Shown here: in pieces, positions 6,503-9,660 of the stretch
How the letters are laid out: every line of letters starts with the position of its first letter
Position numbering within the stretch: the first letter of the stretch is position 1
NCBI GenBank assembly: GCA_021825225.1
Contig: JAKAIH010000067.1
Location: forward strand, 1-9,660
Direction of reading: 5' to 3'
DNA from: Pseudomonadota bacterium
GTDB taxonomy: Bacteria; Pseudomonadota; Gammaproteobacteria; Burkholderiales; SG8-39
DNA length: 9,660 nt
The notes under the pieces: model-generated
Database searches by the model: none
Seen by the model: the letters and a program-made list of their open reading frames with translations, nothing else
Told to the model about the DNA's origin: nothing
Translations under genes and position numbers: made by a program

Positions 6503-7324
6503 ATGCCCGCTAAATCCATCCTGGTAACTGGCGCCACCGACGGCATCGGCCGCGAGACGGCGCGCCAACTGCTTGCGCTCGGACACCGCGTGCTGGTGCA
6601 TGGCCGCGATCGCGACAAGGCCGAGCACGCTGCGGAGCAATTGAAAAAGGCATCGGCGCAGGGCGAGGCGCTGCCGGTATGGGGCGACCTGTCGCGTATG
6701 CGCGAAATTCCCGCACTGGCACGGCAGGTGCGCTCGCACTGCCCGACCCTGGATGTGTTGCTCAATAATGCCGGAGTCATGGAGAAGCGGCGCCGTCTGA
6801 GCGAGGACGGCTTTGAAATGACCATGGCGGTCAATCACTACGCGCCGTTCCTGCTCACGCGCCTGTTGCTCGACCTGGTCGAGGCGGCGCCTGCCGGGCG
6901 CGTCGTGACCGTAAGCTCCATGGTTCACAGCTCGGGCGGCCTGGATTTGAGCGCACCTTCATTCCTGCCCGCGCGCGGCCACTCCGGTTACGATGCTTAT
7001 TGCGCTTCCAAACTGGCCAATGTGCTGTTCACTGCCGAGCTGGCAAGGAGGCTCGCCGCGACCAAAGTGACGGCCAACTGCCTGCACCCTGGCGTGATCG
7101 ATACCAAACTGCTGCATGCCGGTTTCGCCATGACGGGCAGCCCGGTGGAAGAGGGCGCGCGCACCTCGGTGTTTCTCGCCACCTCAGGGACAGTGGCGGG
7201 TATTTCCGGCAGGTATTTCAACAACTGCCGCGAAGCGCAGTGTTCGGCCGCCGGGCGCGACCCGGTGCTGGCGCGTTCGCTGTGGCAGGCGACCGAGGCT
7301 GCGCTGTCCGCGTTTGCGCATTGA
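6503..7324 (+). CDS. Short-chain dehydrogenase/reductase (SDR), retinol-dehydrogenase-like
   Basis: 273 residues of a classical SDR. T9-G-A-T-D-G-I-G16 binds the nucleotide, G34-R35 after strand 2 favours NADP(H), NNAG is at 88-91, catalytic N111 is in AVNHY, S139 in VSSM, Y166-x3-K170 in YCASK, and the PG motif is at 196-197. It would interconvert an alcohol and an aldehyde or ketone; the substrate is unknown. The closest overall look is the retinol dehydrogenase/WW-domain oxidoreductase-like group. The start is set by the SDR N-terminus (MPAKSILVTG); no good ribosome-binding site precedes it, so translation may be modest or leaderless-like. It is divergent from aorA, sharing a 245-bp gap in which no promoter for this gene is convincing, and is 37 bases ahead of aceE on the same strand. 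A link between this alcohol/aldehyde enzyme and the aldehyde oxidoreductase is possible but unproved. Confidence 0.9.
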   Translation: MPAKSILVTGATDGIGRETARQLLALGHRVLVHGRDRDKAEHAAEQLKKASAQGEALPVWGDLSRMREIPALARQVRSHCPTLDVLLNNAGVMEKRRRLSEDGFEMTMAVNHYAPFLLTRLLLDLVEAAPAGRVVTVSSMVHSSGGLDLSAPSFLPARGHSGYDAYCASKLANVLFTAELARRLAATKVTANCLHPGVIDTKLLHAGFAMTGSPVEEGARTSVFLATSGTVAGISGRYFNNCREAQCSAAGRDPVLARSLWQATEAALSAFAH

Positions 7325-7361
7325 ACACTGTCATTCCGCAATTGAGCACTAGGAATCCACC

Positions 7362-9660
<2,299 letters not shown>

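Overview
The window looks like a high-GC proteobacterial chromosome, most likely a betaproteobacterium of the Rhodocyclales/Burkholderiales type. The reasons are the homodimeric E1-type aceE, a YceH-family protein, and above all a gene set matching the AorABC aldehyde oxidoreductase known from Aromatoleum/Azoarcus-type anaerobic aromatic degraders. No tRNA, rRNA, CRISPR array, insertion sequence or other mobile element was seen.

Layout. Left edge, + strand: a single-domain universal stress protein with a hydrophobic C-terminal tail (17-523), a GC-rich hairpin, then a short PilZ-domain protein (780-1247). Minus strand: a YceH/DUF480 protein (1941-1267), convergent with pilZ. The centre (6257-2051, minus strand) is a five-gene operon: a 16-cysteine polyferredoxin (aorA), the tungsten/pterin catalytic subunit (aorB), an FAD/NAD oxidoreductase (aorC), a MoaD-like sulphur carrier ending in Gly-Gly, and an unrecognised 95-residue protein ending in Gly-Gly-Gly. 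Right side, + strand: a divergently transcribed short-chain dehydrogenase (6503-7324), followed by the first 766 codons of pyruvate dehydrogenase E1 (aceE), open to the window end.

How the genes work together. AorB should oxidise aldehydes to carboxylic acids (or run in reverse) at a tungstopterin. AorA should carry electrons along four [4Fe-4S] clusters to AorC, which exchanges them with NAD at FAD. The MoaD-like protein probably donates sulphur for the dithiolene of the pterin cofactor, and the 95-residue protein may be an accessory or maturation factor. The 245-bp gap between aorA and the dehydrogenase holds a plausible sigma70 promoter for the operon. Two tandem GAAA-N8-TTTC sites lie immediately downstream of its -10 box, where a repressor would sit. 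A perfect 15-bp stem lies between aorB and aorC and may set subunit ratios.

The points most worth following up are the 95-residue GGG-tailed protein, the tandem operators, the intra-operon stem, the PilZ protein with Cys in place of the motif Ser, and the AceE with an extra ~18-residue segment.
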